DNA of 14,587 nucleotides. Source: Rhodothermales bacterium. GTDB taxonomy: Bacteria; Bacteroidota; Rhodothermia; Rhodothermales; UBA10348. The position numbers and the translations under genes were made by a program. The stretch lies in assembly GCA_030833605.1 (NCBI GenBank), contig JAURGV010000032.1:1-14587 (forward strand), read 5' to 3'. Shown here in pieces: positions 1-6,373 of the stretch (positions within the stretch are counted from its first letter, which is position 1; the number at the start of each line of letters is the position of its first letter). A model generated the notes under the pieces. The model was not told the DNA's origin and searched no databases. It saw only the letters and a list, made by a program, of their open reading frames with translations.

Positions 1-456
1 TTTGAATTATCCCTTATGAGCGCGATCCGCATGATTCGTAACGTGTTGCCTACCATGAAGAACCAGGGTTCTGGAAGTATTTTGACGCTCACCTCCTCTT
101 CTATTCGTGAACCCATCGACGTCTTGGTGTTATCGAACGTATTTCGATCGGGCGTTTTGAGTTTGGTTAAAAGCTTATCCGTGGACTTAGCATCGTACGG
201 AATTCGGATCAACAACCTGGTCCCAGGTCAAATTGCTACGGATCGCATGCAAGCGAACGATGTGTTTACGGCTGAAAAAAGGGGTGTCGACTTAGCGAAA
301 CACATCACCGCTCGCCAAGCGGCGATACCCATGGGGCGCTATGGATTGCCTGAGGAGTTCGCATCCGCTGCGGCTTTCTTATTGTCCGAGGCTGCATCGT
401 ACATAACCGGCACGTCACTCATTGTTGATGGTGGAAAACTTAAGGGTGTAGTATAA
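1..456 (+). CDS. SDR-family oxidoreductase-like protein, C-terminal part (5' end outside window)
   Basis: The frame is open from base 1, so the ATG at 16 is probably internal and the gene starts upstream of the window. The visible part matches the C-terminal half of a short-chain dehydrogenase/reductase: a strand ending in a Ser run, the substrate-loop stretch INNLVPGQIATDRM, and a C-terminal ITGTSLIVDGG motif like FabG-type reductases. The usual YxxxK catalytic pair is missing: aligning the following GV...KSLS segment puts Ser (133-135) in place of Tyr and Arg (145-147) in place of Lys, reading SNVFR. From memory, a subgroup of beta-ketoacyl-ACP-reductase-like SDRs has such an imperfect catalytic tetrad. 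The nucleotide-binding Gly motif lies outside the window. The fold assignment is secure; substrate and even catalytic activity are unknown. The amidohydrolase follows 43 nt downstream on the same strand. Confidence 0.85.
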   Translation, partial: FELSLMSAIRMIRNVLPTMKNQGSGSILTLTSSSIREPIDVLVLSNVFRSGVLSLVKSLSVDLASYGIRINNLVPGQIATDRMQANDVFTAEKRGVDLAKHITARQAAIPMGRYGLPEEFASAAAFLLSEAASYITGTSLIVDGGKLKGVV

Positions 457-481
457 AATGTCGTTCGATATAGGGCTTTCC

Positions 482-498
482 GTTTCTCTATGAGAAAC
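482..498 (+). other. 7-bp perfect inverted repeat just before the amidohydrolase start
   Basis: GTTTCTC (482-488) and GAGAAAC (492-498) are perfect reverse complements around a TAT loop. The hairpin ends one base before the TTG at 500. No T-run follows, so it is not a classic intrinsic terminator. It could hinder ribosome access to the TTG at 500, which would favour TTG 509 or 515 as start. It may also be chance. Confidence 0.4.
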
Positions 499-499
499 C

Positions 500-1594
500 T
501 TGCTCTATTTGAATTTGATCAACTGCCATACACATCTTTTTACCGTTCCTAGTGCACCCGACGGCCTGTTTGGTCCGCGAATCATTATGCGGCTGCTCTC
601 CAATCGCGTACTCCGGAGGGGTATCTTCCTCTTTGCAACGTGGATTGGCCACCGTTTCAGGACCAATCGCTTTGATCGCCTGGCTGCATTTGCAGGGATC
701 GGTTCGCTCGAGACCCAGGAAGATATTTTTAATCTCCTTCAAGGATACTACCCCGCTTCGTCTACCTTTATTGTGCTCCCGATGGACTTTACGTTTATGG
801 GTGCAGGTCCCTCAAAGCAGCCCTATTTAGACCAGCTGGGTGAGTTAAGACAACTCAAAAGAGACCCTGTAATTGGCCCTAGAATCCACCCCTTTGTTGC
901 GATTGACCCACGACGGAACGGATTTTTGGCGCTCGCTCAGGACCTAATAGAAAACCACGGTTTTTCAGGAATCAAACTGTATCCCGCTCTTGGGTTTTTC
1001 CCCAATGATGATCGATTATTACCGTTATGGGAATGGGCAGAAGCACTTCAAATACCGATTATGACCCATTGTTCGCGAGGCGGTGTTTACTTCCGGGGAG
1101 ATCCAAACGATATCCAATGGCCGGGCCATGTTCGCACTGACACGAGTTTTCTCACCCCCAATTCTTCCTGGACGGATCATCTATCGGACCCGGTTAGATT
1201 TAGACCCGTTTTTAAACAGTTTCCGAAATTAAAGGTCTGTTTTGCCCACTTAGGGGGCGACGGCGAGTGTCGCCAATGGCTTTCCGAACCTTGGCCCTCG
1301 CATTTAGCCGAAACGAATTGGCTATCCGTTATTTTGGGACTCGCCAAGGAATATCCCAACGTGTACACGGACATCTCGTATACCGGTTACGATCGCGACC
1401 TTCACGCTCTGTTGCAGGTGTTGGTCCGGGACGAACAGATTGGAAATAGGGTTTTGTTCGGATCGGATTTTTATATGGTGCAGCAGACCATCACAGAACG
1501 GGAGTTCAGCATTCGCATTCGCAGTGCGCTGTCAGAAGCGGATTTTCAAAAAATTTCTGAGATAAACCCCCGCCAATACCTGTTTCAATCTTAA
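500..1594 (+). CDS. Metal-dependent amidohydrolase (Amidohydro_2-like TIM barrel)
   Basis: This 364-residue protein is a cytoplasmic TIM-barrel hydrolase of the amidohydrolase superfamily. The expected metal-ligand set is visible: HxH at residues 10-12 (NCHTHLF), Lys159 in GIKLYPALG, His190 in MTHCSRGG, His250 in CFAHLGG and Asp323 in LFGSDF. The KLYP and FGSDF contexts resemble the Amidohydro_2 branch, which holds decarboxylases and lactone or amide hydrolases; the substrate cannot be read from sequence. No signal peptide is seen. The start is uncertain: a TGA at 491-493 closes the frame upstream and no ATG precedes HxH, so the start must be TTG at 500, 509 or 515. Starting at 515 gives MINCHTHLF, a natural N-terminus for the family. 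A small hairpin (482-498) abuts the first TTG. The gene may be co-transcribed with the SDR gene 43 nt upstream. Confidence 0.85.
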   Translation: MLYLNLINCHTHLFTVPSAPDGLFGPRIIMRLLSNRVLRRGIFLFATWIGHRFRTNRFDRLAAFAGIGSLETQEDIFNLLQGYYPASSTFIVLPMDFTFMGAGPSKQPYLDQLGELRQLKRDPVIGPRIHPFVAIDPRRNGFLALAQDLIENHGFSGIKLYPALGFFPNDDRLLPLWEWAEALQIPIMTHCSRGGVYFRGDPNDIQWPGHVRTDTSFLTPNSSWTDHLSDPVRFRPVFKQFPKLKVCFAHLGGDGECRQWLSEPWPSHLAETNWLSVILGLAKEYPNVYTDISYTGYDRDLHALLQVLVRDEQIGNRVLFGSDFYMVQQTITEREFSIRIRSALSEADFQKISEINPRQYLFQS

Positions 1595-1626
1595 ATTGGT
1601 CGAAATTAGTCCCAAGACTTCCTACC

Positions 1627-1654
1627 TTGGTGCACGTAGACAATTATAGATTTC
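1627..1654 (+). promoter_or_regulatory. Candidate Bacteroidota-type promoter for the ppk2 gene
   Basis: TTG (1627-1629), a 17-nt spacer and TAGATTTC (1647-1654) resemble the Bacteroidota consensus TTG-N17-23-TAnnTTTG with one mismatch at the last base. Transcription would start near 1660, giving a leader of only about ten bases before the ATG at 1671. This is a match by eye, without experimental support. Confidence 0.35.
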
Positions 1655-1670
1655 GTAAGCGAGCTGATTA

Positions 1671-2609
1671 ATGGGTTCAAAAGCAAAACCAGCAAACGAA
1701 CAGGATTCCGGGATACCTGCTGTGTCCCGCGTTTCAAGTATCCCCTTGCCTGATGCGGCTAAAACCGAAGACATCCGGGGCAATCTTGGATACAGTCCAG
1801 ATCAAATCAATGAACTGTTCGATCAAGGTATTTACCCATACAAATCGAAAGTGAGTCGAAAAGCGTACGAAGCTGAAAAACGACTCCTTCAAATTGAATT
1901 ATTAAAAGTTCAACGGTGGGTAAAAGAATCTGGGAAAAGGGTCGTTGTGATCTGTGAGGGTCGGGACGCTGCCGGAAAAGGAGGAACCATCAAACGCTTC
2001 ATGGAGCATCTTAATCCTCGTGGCGCGCGAATTGTCGCTCTGGATAAACCCACCGACGAGGAAAAAGGGCAGTGGTATTTCCAGCGGTATATAAAGCAAT
2101 TTCCAACCCACGGTGAAATTGTATTTTTTGACCGGTCTTGGTACAACCGAGCCGGCGTGGAACGGGTCATGAAATTTTGTACGGGGAAGCAATACAAAGA
2201 ATTCTTGCGCCAAACGCCTGAATTGGAGCGCATGCTTATTCGCTCGGGTACCATTCTCTTCAAATATTGGTTTTCCGTAACCAGAGAAGCGCAAAGTGAC
2301 CGCATGGAGTCTCGGCAACACGACCCACTTAAGCAATGGAAATTGAGTCCTATTGATACGGCTTCAAGGGATAAGTGGGATGAATACACCGAAGCTAAGC
2401 TGAAAATGTTTTTCCATACGGATACCTTGGATTCGCCTTGGACCATCGTAAAATCGGACGATAAAAAACGAGCTCGTCTAAATTGCATGATGCATTTCTT
2501 GCACTCACTCAACTATCCAGGCAAGGACCCTTCTGTGGTTAGAGAGCCTGATCCGTTGATTGTGGGAAGCCCGAGCCAGGTTGTAGATAAACACGAGTAC
2601 GGCTGGTAA
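1671..2609 (+). CDS. ppk2: Polyphosphate kinase 2, class I-like
   Basis: PPK2 enzymes transfer phosphate between inorganic polyphosphate and nucleotides, in many members using polyphosphate to phosphorylate ADP or GDP. The 312-residue protein carries the family P-loop as GRDAAGKGG (residues 97-105, Lys103), preceded by the VVICE strand, then PRGARIVALDKPT, the QWYFQRYIKQFP segment and the Walker B/lid region FDRSWYNRAGVE starting at Asp154. The length and single kinase domain fit class I PPK2 (about 300 residues) rather than the two-domain class II. An N-terminal extension of roughly 35 polar residues before the conserved helical start is probably disordered. The ATG at 1671 follows an in-frame TAA closely and has only a weak Shine-Dalgarno sequence. 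A candidate promoter lies directly upstream. Neighbours on both sides are functionally unrelated, so it is probably a single-gene unit. The ADP-versus-GDP preference is not visible. Confidence 0.95.
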   Translation: MGSKAKPANEQDSGIPAVSRVSSIPLPDAAKTEDIRGNLGYSPDQINELFDQGIYPYKSKVSRKAYEAEKRLLQIELLKVQRWVKESGKRVVVICEGRDAAGKGGTIKRFMEHLNPRGARIVALDKPTDEEKGQWYFQRYIKQFPTHGEIVFFDRSWYNRAGVERVMKFCTGKQYKEFLRQTPELERMLIRSGTILFKYWFSVTREAQSDRMESRQHDPLKQWKLSPIDTASRDKWDEYTEAKLKMFFHTDTLDSPWTIVKSDDKKRARLNCMMHFLHSLNYPGKDPSVVREPDPLIVGSPSQVVDKHEYGW

Positions 2610-2713
2610 AAAAGCGCTGTAAATAAAGCGTTACACCCCGAGGTCCATCCTCCTCTACCCATTGATTCCGAAGGAAAGTGTCCTTTGGACTAGTCAATGT
2701 GAAGAAGGAAAAG

Positions 2714-2719
2714 AGGAGG
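2714..2719 (+). promoter_or_regulatory. Strong Shine-Dalgarno site AGGAGG
   Basis: AGGAGG lies 9 nt before the ATG at 2729, inside an uninterrupted 26-nt purine tract (2701-2726). A textbook Shine-Dalgarno is unusual for Bacteroidota, whose genes mostly lack one. It fixes the lipoprotein start at 2729 rather than at the upstream in-frame ATG at 2678, and suggests strong translation. Confidence 0.6.
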
Positions 2720-2728
2720 AAGGAGACC

Positions 2729-3340
2729 ATGGAAAGTAGAAAGAAACCAATTCGAGGCCGGCTCACCCTAGGGTGGATCGCTCTCTTGGCCGTTGTTTGC
2801 TTAGGCATAACGGCCTGTGACTCAAATCAGTTGGACACACCGGAGGAGGACGCTTTAGCTTCCCTCCAATCCATTGAACGGATTGAATCAATGGAAATGA
2901 CACCTATTCCCGTCCGAGAAGAAGGGGCCGAACAGGAATATGTACTTAAGGTGACCATGAAAAAATCGGCGGATATCCAATTTCCCGACGTTATTAACCT
3001 GTTAGGAATGTCGAAAAACATGCCATCGTCTCTCATTTACGACGATGGAACGGGATACGACGCGATTGCAGGAGATTTGGTATTTACCGGTGTAGTGACC
3101 GACGCATGCACCCCGTTTGATCTTCCTGAAGGTGTCGCAGCAAAAGATGTTTTCTCGATTACCATCAAGTGTTCGGGCGACTTTATTCTTCCCGGAGAAG
3201 AGTGCGAAGGCGAAGGAATATGCCCTGAAACAGCCAGCCGATCCTTTTTGTGGGGGCTCATCGAATACGATACGAGTGTCGCTGTTTGCTGGTGTGGTTT
3301 TGCATGTGAATACGACATCCAACTCAAGCTCGGAATGTAG
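2729..3340 (+). CDS. Cys-rich lipoprotein with an Asp-rich turn motif, function unknown
   Basis: Starting at the ATG behind the AGGAGG site gives 203 residues. The N-terminus is a lipoprotein signal: basic residues, a hydrophobic stretch (about 12-26) and the lipobox ITAC with the lipidated Cys at residue 30, so it should sit on a membrane facing the periplasm or the cell surface. Residues 104-116 read YDDGTGYDAIAGD, like the calcium-loop-like DDG..GDAvaGDgiyT motif found in extracellular Ig-like domains often labelled choice-of-anchor domains. The mature part has seven further cysteines (127, 148, 159, 165, 187, 189, 193), ending in a CWCGFAC cluster; these could form disulfides or bind metal. 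I do not recognise a family beyond this. A strong terminator follows, and with its own start signals the gene looks monocistronic. An in-frame ATG at 2678 would place the signal peptide too far from the N-terminus. Confidence 0.75.
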   Translation: MESRKKPIRGRLTLGWIALLAVVCLGITACDSNQLDTPEEDALASLQSIERIESMEMTPIPVREEGAEQEYVLKVTMKKSADIQFPDVINLLGMSKNMPSSLIYDDGTGYDAIAGDLVFTGVVTDACTPFDLPEGVAAKDVFSITIKCSGDFILPGEECEGEGICPETASRSFLWGLIEYDTSVAVCWCGFACEYDIQLKLGM

Positions 3341-3348
3341 CATGTGCT

Positions 3349-3384
3349 GTGGTTCGGGGCCTTAGGCCCCGAACCACCCTTTTT
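3349..3384 (+). terminator. Intrinsic terminator with perfect 13-bp stem
   Basis: GTGGTTCGGGGCC (3349-3361) pairs perfectly with GGCCCCGAACCAC (3365-3377) around a TTA loop, followed by CCTTTTT. It begins nine bases after the lipoprotein stop codon and is the clearest rho-independent terminator in the window. Confidence 0.9.
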
Positions 3385-3442
3385 GTGAATTCTACAACGC
3401 TTTTTCCCTCCGCTTTTTACCCCATTTGAACGTACATAGATC

Positions 3443-3871
3443 ATGAAAAAGCAGCCCTTAAACAGATTTTTTGCAGCCGGAGTAGTTTGCATTTCGTTAG
3501 GCTTAATGGCGTGGTCCAATTTCATTGGCGAAATCACGAGCGGTGATTTAGACCTTTTGAATTTTGAAACCGTCCTATTCCCTATTGGAATTGCGTTGAT
3601 TAAACCGGGCGCCGCTTGGCATTGGTTTGCGAGAATTCAATTGTTCGTTTTAGCACTGTACAGCGGCACCATTGTTTTTGGTTTTCTATTCATGTCGGAT
3701 GAAACCAAGTTTTTGGTGTACGAAGTCAGTAAAACTGGAGGGACATTTTCAGGAACGGGGATTGTGTTATTCTTACATGCCCTATTCTTTTGCTCCATCT
3801 TGTGGATCTATTTTTCTATTTTCGCTGGGCGATCCGCTCATGGTCCCCTCTCCAATATCCACGTGAATTAA
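3443..3871 (+). CDS. Small four-helix membrane protein, unknown function, coupled to pnuC
   Basis: This 142-residue hydrophobic protein has about four membrane segments (roughly residues 9-27, 43-55, 60-84 and 104-127). The polar loop at about 28-41 is acidic (GEITSGDLDLLNFE). I recognise no family, catalytic motif or heme or metal site. The ATG at 3443 starts a typical MKK N-terminus. Its TAA stop (3869-3871) shares a base with the next start (TAATG), so it is very probably translationally coupled to the PnuC gene. That arrangement suggests a helper or regulator of the transporter, but this is inference only. Transcription probably begins between the terminator ending at 3384 and base 3443; I could not identify a convincing promoter there. 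No TPP riboswitch is apparent upstream. Confidence 0.75.
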   Translation: MKKQPLNRFFAAGVVCISLGLMAWSNFIGEITSGDLDLLNFETVLFPIGIALIKPGAAWHWFARIQLFVLALYSGTIVFGFLFMSDETKFLVYEVSKTGGTFSGTGIVLFLHALFFCSILWIYFSIFAGRSAHGPLSNIHVN

Positions 3872-4440
3872 TGTCGCCAAGCTTGATGATTTGGTTGGAA
3901 GCTCTTGCTGCTATCACCGGCCTAATCAGCGTCTATTTTGTGACACGGCAAAACATTTGGTGTTGGCCTACCGGTTTAGTATCCGTTTTTTTGGCCGCCA
4001 TCGTGTTTTATGAGTCCTTCTTGTATTCAGATATGCTTTTGCACATCTATTACATCGGGATGAACATCTATGGTTGGATTCATTGGAGTAAAAAAGCGGA
4101 AGATGCTCCTATTCTGCCGGTTACCACCATGACGTGGCGCAGAAATCTCTTTTGGATCATCGTGACGGCAGTCGGAACGGTTGCCTGGGGATTTACCATG
4201 CAAGCACAAACGAATGCGGCCTTCCCGTATGGAGATGCTTTCACCACAGTAGCTAGTTTAGCTGGAATGTGGTTTATGGCTCAAAAAAGGCTCGAAAACT
4301 GGGTCTATTGGTTTGTCGTTGACGTAGTCGCCATAACCATTTATGCTTTAAAAGGGCTTTATCTGTTCTCTGGGCAGTACGCTATTTTCCTTATTCTGTG
4401 CGTATTGGGCTATAGGAACTGGAAAAAAGCCATGGCCTAA
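3871..4440 (+). CDS. pnuC: PnuC-family nicotinamide riboside (vitamin B) transporter
   Basis: PnuC proteins are inner-membrane facilitators that take up nicotinamide riboside for NAD synthesis; related PnuT proteins carry thiamine. The 189-residue product has the family features: the NIWCWPTG segment (residues 28-35), the long pore-helix motif MNIYGWIHW (64-72) and the C-terminal LENWVYWFVVD (141-151), followed by YALKGLYLFSGQYAIF. About seven membrane helices can be drawn, as in the family. I chose the ATG at 3871, which overlaps the upstream stop codon; the longer frame from 3790 would extend into the previous gene. Substrate choice cannot be proved here: neither an NAD gene such as nadR nor a thiamine kinase gene is adjacent, and no TPP riboswitch is visible, which mildly favours nicotinamide riboside over thiamine. 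Confidence 0.9.
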   Translation: MSPSLMIWLEALAAITGLISVYFVTRQNIWCWPTGLVSVFLAAIVFYESFLYSDMLLHIYYIGMNIYGWIHWSKKAEDAPILPVTTMTWRRNLFWIIVTAVGTVAWGFTMQAQTNAAFPYGDAFTTVASLAGMWFMAQKRLENWVYWFVVDVVAITIYALKGLYLFSGQYAIFLILCVLGYRNWKKAMA

Positions 4441-4572
4441 GGTCCGCCAATCGGCACAGGGTTTCCCGTACAGAACGACACGACCGACACTCGCCTTCCC
4501 CCTATTGCTTTAGTGTCAGCAATGGACTATTCTACTTGTCATTACAAGATAGTTCACTAACAGCATACGATC

Positions 4573-5067
4573 ATGTCGCACCCGAATTCAACGCCTCATA
4601 CCCCTTCACGCCTACTTAAACGCGTGTCCCCTACTGTAGCTATTTTGATAATGGGAGTCGTTTTTATACCAATGATGGCTTTTGACAACGCAAACTCTCG
4701 TCTTGTTATTACAAGTGACGGCGAAAAAGTGTTTAACACCGTGTGCGCCACCTGCCACAAACTTGATCCACCTGCAAATATGGACCAGGGTAAACCAATA
4801 GCTCCTCCGATGCGCATGATCATGATGCATTATCGCGCTGCATTTTCGTCCCAAGACTCCATGCGCGTCGCGTTAGATAGCTGGTTGCAAGAGACGGATT
4901 CAACAAAATCTGTCTTGCCTGCAATGGCTATTAAAGAGCACGGTTTGATGCCCAAATTGGTTTTAAATGAAGAAGATCGCGCGGCAGTGATTACGTTCAT
5001 TATGGCCCTTGAAAAACCGGAAAAAGGTCACAAAATGGAAGGAATGAAAGGAAAAATGAATCACTAG
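4573..5067 (+). CDS. Mono-heme c-type cytochrome, membrane-anchored or exported
   Basis: The 164-residue protein has a hydrophobic segment (about residues 20-36) after a basic stretch, acting as a signal anchor or signal peptide, so the rest is periplasmic. One heme-binding motif, CATCH, is at residues 58-62 (VCATCHKLDPP), and Met126 in HGLMPKL is a plausible axial ligand. The segment DRAAVITFIMALE near the C-terminus matches the last helix of class I cytochromes c. The tail from residue 149 is rich in Lys, Met, Gly and His (HKMEGMKGKMNH), which resembles copper-binding tails. Many Met residues also lie at 76-88 (PPMRMIMMHYR). It is probably a small electron carrier; its partner is not in the neighbourhood. 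The ATG at 4573 was kept because the polar, Pro-rich start precedes a normal basic n-region, although a later start cannot be excluded. Confidence 0.88.
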   Translation: MSHPNSTPHTPSRLLKRVSPTVAILIMGVVFIPMMAFDNANSRLVITSDGEKVFNTVCATCHKLDPPANMDQGKPIAPPMRMIMMHYRAAFSSQDSMRVALDSWLQETDSTKSVLPAMAIKEHGLMPKLVLNEEDRAAVITFIMALEKPEKGHKMEGMKGKMNH

Positions 5068-5122
5068 ATTATTTTCTTGTTATCCGATTTCATTAGCCAC
5101 TATTTTTCCTGAGATTAAGAGG

Positions 5123-5142
5123 TCCTCTTTTATTCTTGAATT
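5123..5142 (+). terminator. Weak hairpin with T-rich tail after the cytochrome gene
   Basis: Around 5117-5131 AAGAG and CTCTT can pair across a short loop and are followed by TTTATTCTT. The stem is only about five base pairs, so this is a tentative terminator between the cytochrome and the PHP gene. Both genes could still share a transcript. Confidence 0.25.
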
Positions 5143-5155
5143 GAGTGGTTGATGT

Positions 5156-6274
5156 ATGAAACGCTTTCCCATTTTCGTTCTCCTTTTGCTTTTCCCTTGC
5201 CTGTCCTTCGCCCAAGAAGGTCATTCGCATGCTAATGGACGAGCCATTGAGTTTCCAGATGTCCCTGGCTTTTTCAGTCTGACCTGCGACCTACACATTC
5301 ACTCTGTTTTTTCAGACGGCGATGTGTGGCCCAATGTGAGGGTCCAAGAGTCCCAACGAGATGGACTCGATTGCATGGCGGTTACGGAGCATTTGGAATA
5401 TCAGCCACATAAAGACGATATACCTCATCCCGACCGGAATAGGGCTTTTGAATTAGCCACCCGAACGGCAGGAAGCAGCGATTTAATTGTTATTCATGGG
5501 TCTGAAATAACACGTTCTCTGCCATTTGGCCATGCCAATACCATTTTTATTACGGATTCCAACAAATTGGTTTTGGAAAGCGCGGAAGCGGCTTATGAGG
5601 AAGCGCAACGGCAAGGGGGATTCACATTTATGAATCATCCCAATTGGACAGCGCAGCGCAAAGACGGTGTCGCACGTGTCGAGGAAATGAACATTTCGCT
5701 GATCGAGAAGGGTCAAATTCAGGGCATTGAAGTGGTAAACGACATCACGTACAGCGATGAAGCGCTGGAAATAGCTCTAAAATACAATTTGGCGATTATC
5801 GGAACGTCGGATATCCATAACCTGATAGATTGGCAGTTTGATGTCCCTGGTGGCGGGCACCGTCCCGTTACGATCGTTTTTGCAAAGGAACGCACGCAGG
5901 CGGGAATCAAAGAAGCGTTGCTAGCAAGAAGAACGGTTGCCTGGTACTACGATACCCTAATCGGCCGCGAAGAACATGTAATGCCGTTGGTCGAATCCTC
6001 GTTGAACGTCACCGAGTCGGGATACACAGGAGATACGTCCATCCTAAAAGTGGTCATTTCCAACACGTCTGAATCTGAATTCACGCTCCGAAACACCTCA
6101 ACCTTCCGGTTTCATGATCGAGCTGATATTCTGATGCTACCCCCTCATCATTCGACTGAGGTACTAGTTAAAACAGGCCAAAGGGTCGAATCCGTGACCC
6201 TTTCCTTTGACGTGTTAAACGTCGTAACCGCGCCCGATACCCATCCAACGCTGACGTTCGAAATAAAGCCGTAA
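5156..6274 (+). CDS. Exported PHP-domain metallo-phosphoesterase (Sb-PDE/CehA-like)
   Basis: A 372-residue exported enzyme with a Sec signal peptide (basic start, Leu-rich core, cleavage probably after SFA at residue 19). The PHP-domain metal ligands are in order: DLHIHS (His47, His49), Asp54, TEH (His79), Glu117 in GSEITR, His126, His161 in MNHPNW, and TSDIH (Asp219, His221). PHP enzymes bind two or three metals and hydrolyse phosphoesters. The block TEHLEYQPHKDDIPHPDRNR is, from memory, highly conserved in Bacteroidota proteins named Sb-PDE family phosphodiesterase, so a periplasmic phosphodiesterase role is likely, perhaps in phosphorus scavenging. A C-terminal region of about 90 residues (from about 285) looks like a beta-sandwich. 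His-rich residues after the signal (GHSHANG) may hold metal. Its substrate is unknown. The gene ends just before a hairpin shared with the convergent peptidase gene. Confidence 0.88.
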   Translation: MKRFPIFVLLLLFPCLSFAQEGHSHANGRAIEFPDVPGFFSLTCDLHIHSVFSDGDVWPNVRVQESQRDGLDCMAVTEHLEYQPHKDDIPHPDRNRAFELATRTAGSSDLIVIHGSEITRSLPFGHANTIFITDSNKLVLESAEAAYEEAQRQGGFTFMNHPNWTAQRKDGVARVEEMNISLIEKGQIQGIEVVNDITYSDEALEIALKYNLAIIGTSDIHNLIDWQFDVPGGGHRPVTIVFAKERTQAGIKEALLARRTVAWYYDTLIGREEHVMPLVESSLNVTESGYTGDTSILKVVISNTSESEFTLRNTSTFRFHDRADILMLPPHHSTEVLVKTGQRVESVTLSFDVLNVVTAPDTHPTLTFEIKP

Positions 6275-6296
6275 GTGAATGGCGATTGGGATAGAA

Positions 6297-6331
6297 AAAA
6301 GAGGGGGGCTGCGTATGCAGCCCCCTCTTTT
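6297..6331. terminator. Bidirectional terminator between convergent genes
   Basis: AAAAGAGGGGGGCTGC (6297-6312) pairs with GCAGCCCCCTCTTTT (6317-6331), with one bulged G and a GTAT loop. The A-run on the left and T-run on the right let it work in both directions. It lies between the stop of the PHP gene (6274) and the stop of the M20 peptidase gene (6374). Confidence 0.85.
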
Positions 6332-6373
6332 ATGTTTCATCTACCGTTATCGGAGTTACTAAATCCAGCTGTG

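Noticed and set aside
1902..2512. Two long antisense open frames (144 and 200 aa) over the ppk2 gene
   Set aside because: Both lie wholly inside a well-supported PPK2 gene on the other strand, have no recognisable domain, and look like shadow frames.
3385..3442. Possible TPP riboswitch upstream of the pnuC unit
   Set aside because: Only 58 bases are available after the terminator and no CTGAGA or related conserved core is present.
3002..3537. Antisense frames of 113 and 166 aa across the lipoprotein gene and the terminator
   Set aside because: They cross a perfect terminator hairpin and the start of another gene, lack any motif, and shadow well-supported plus-strand genes.
4505..4560. Small hairpins ATTGCT/AGCAAT and CTTGT/ACAAG upstream of the cytochrome gene
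   Set aside because: Stems of only 5-6 bp and no T-run; not enough to call a terminator or an operator.
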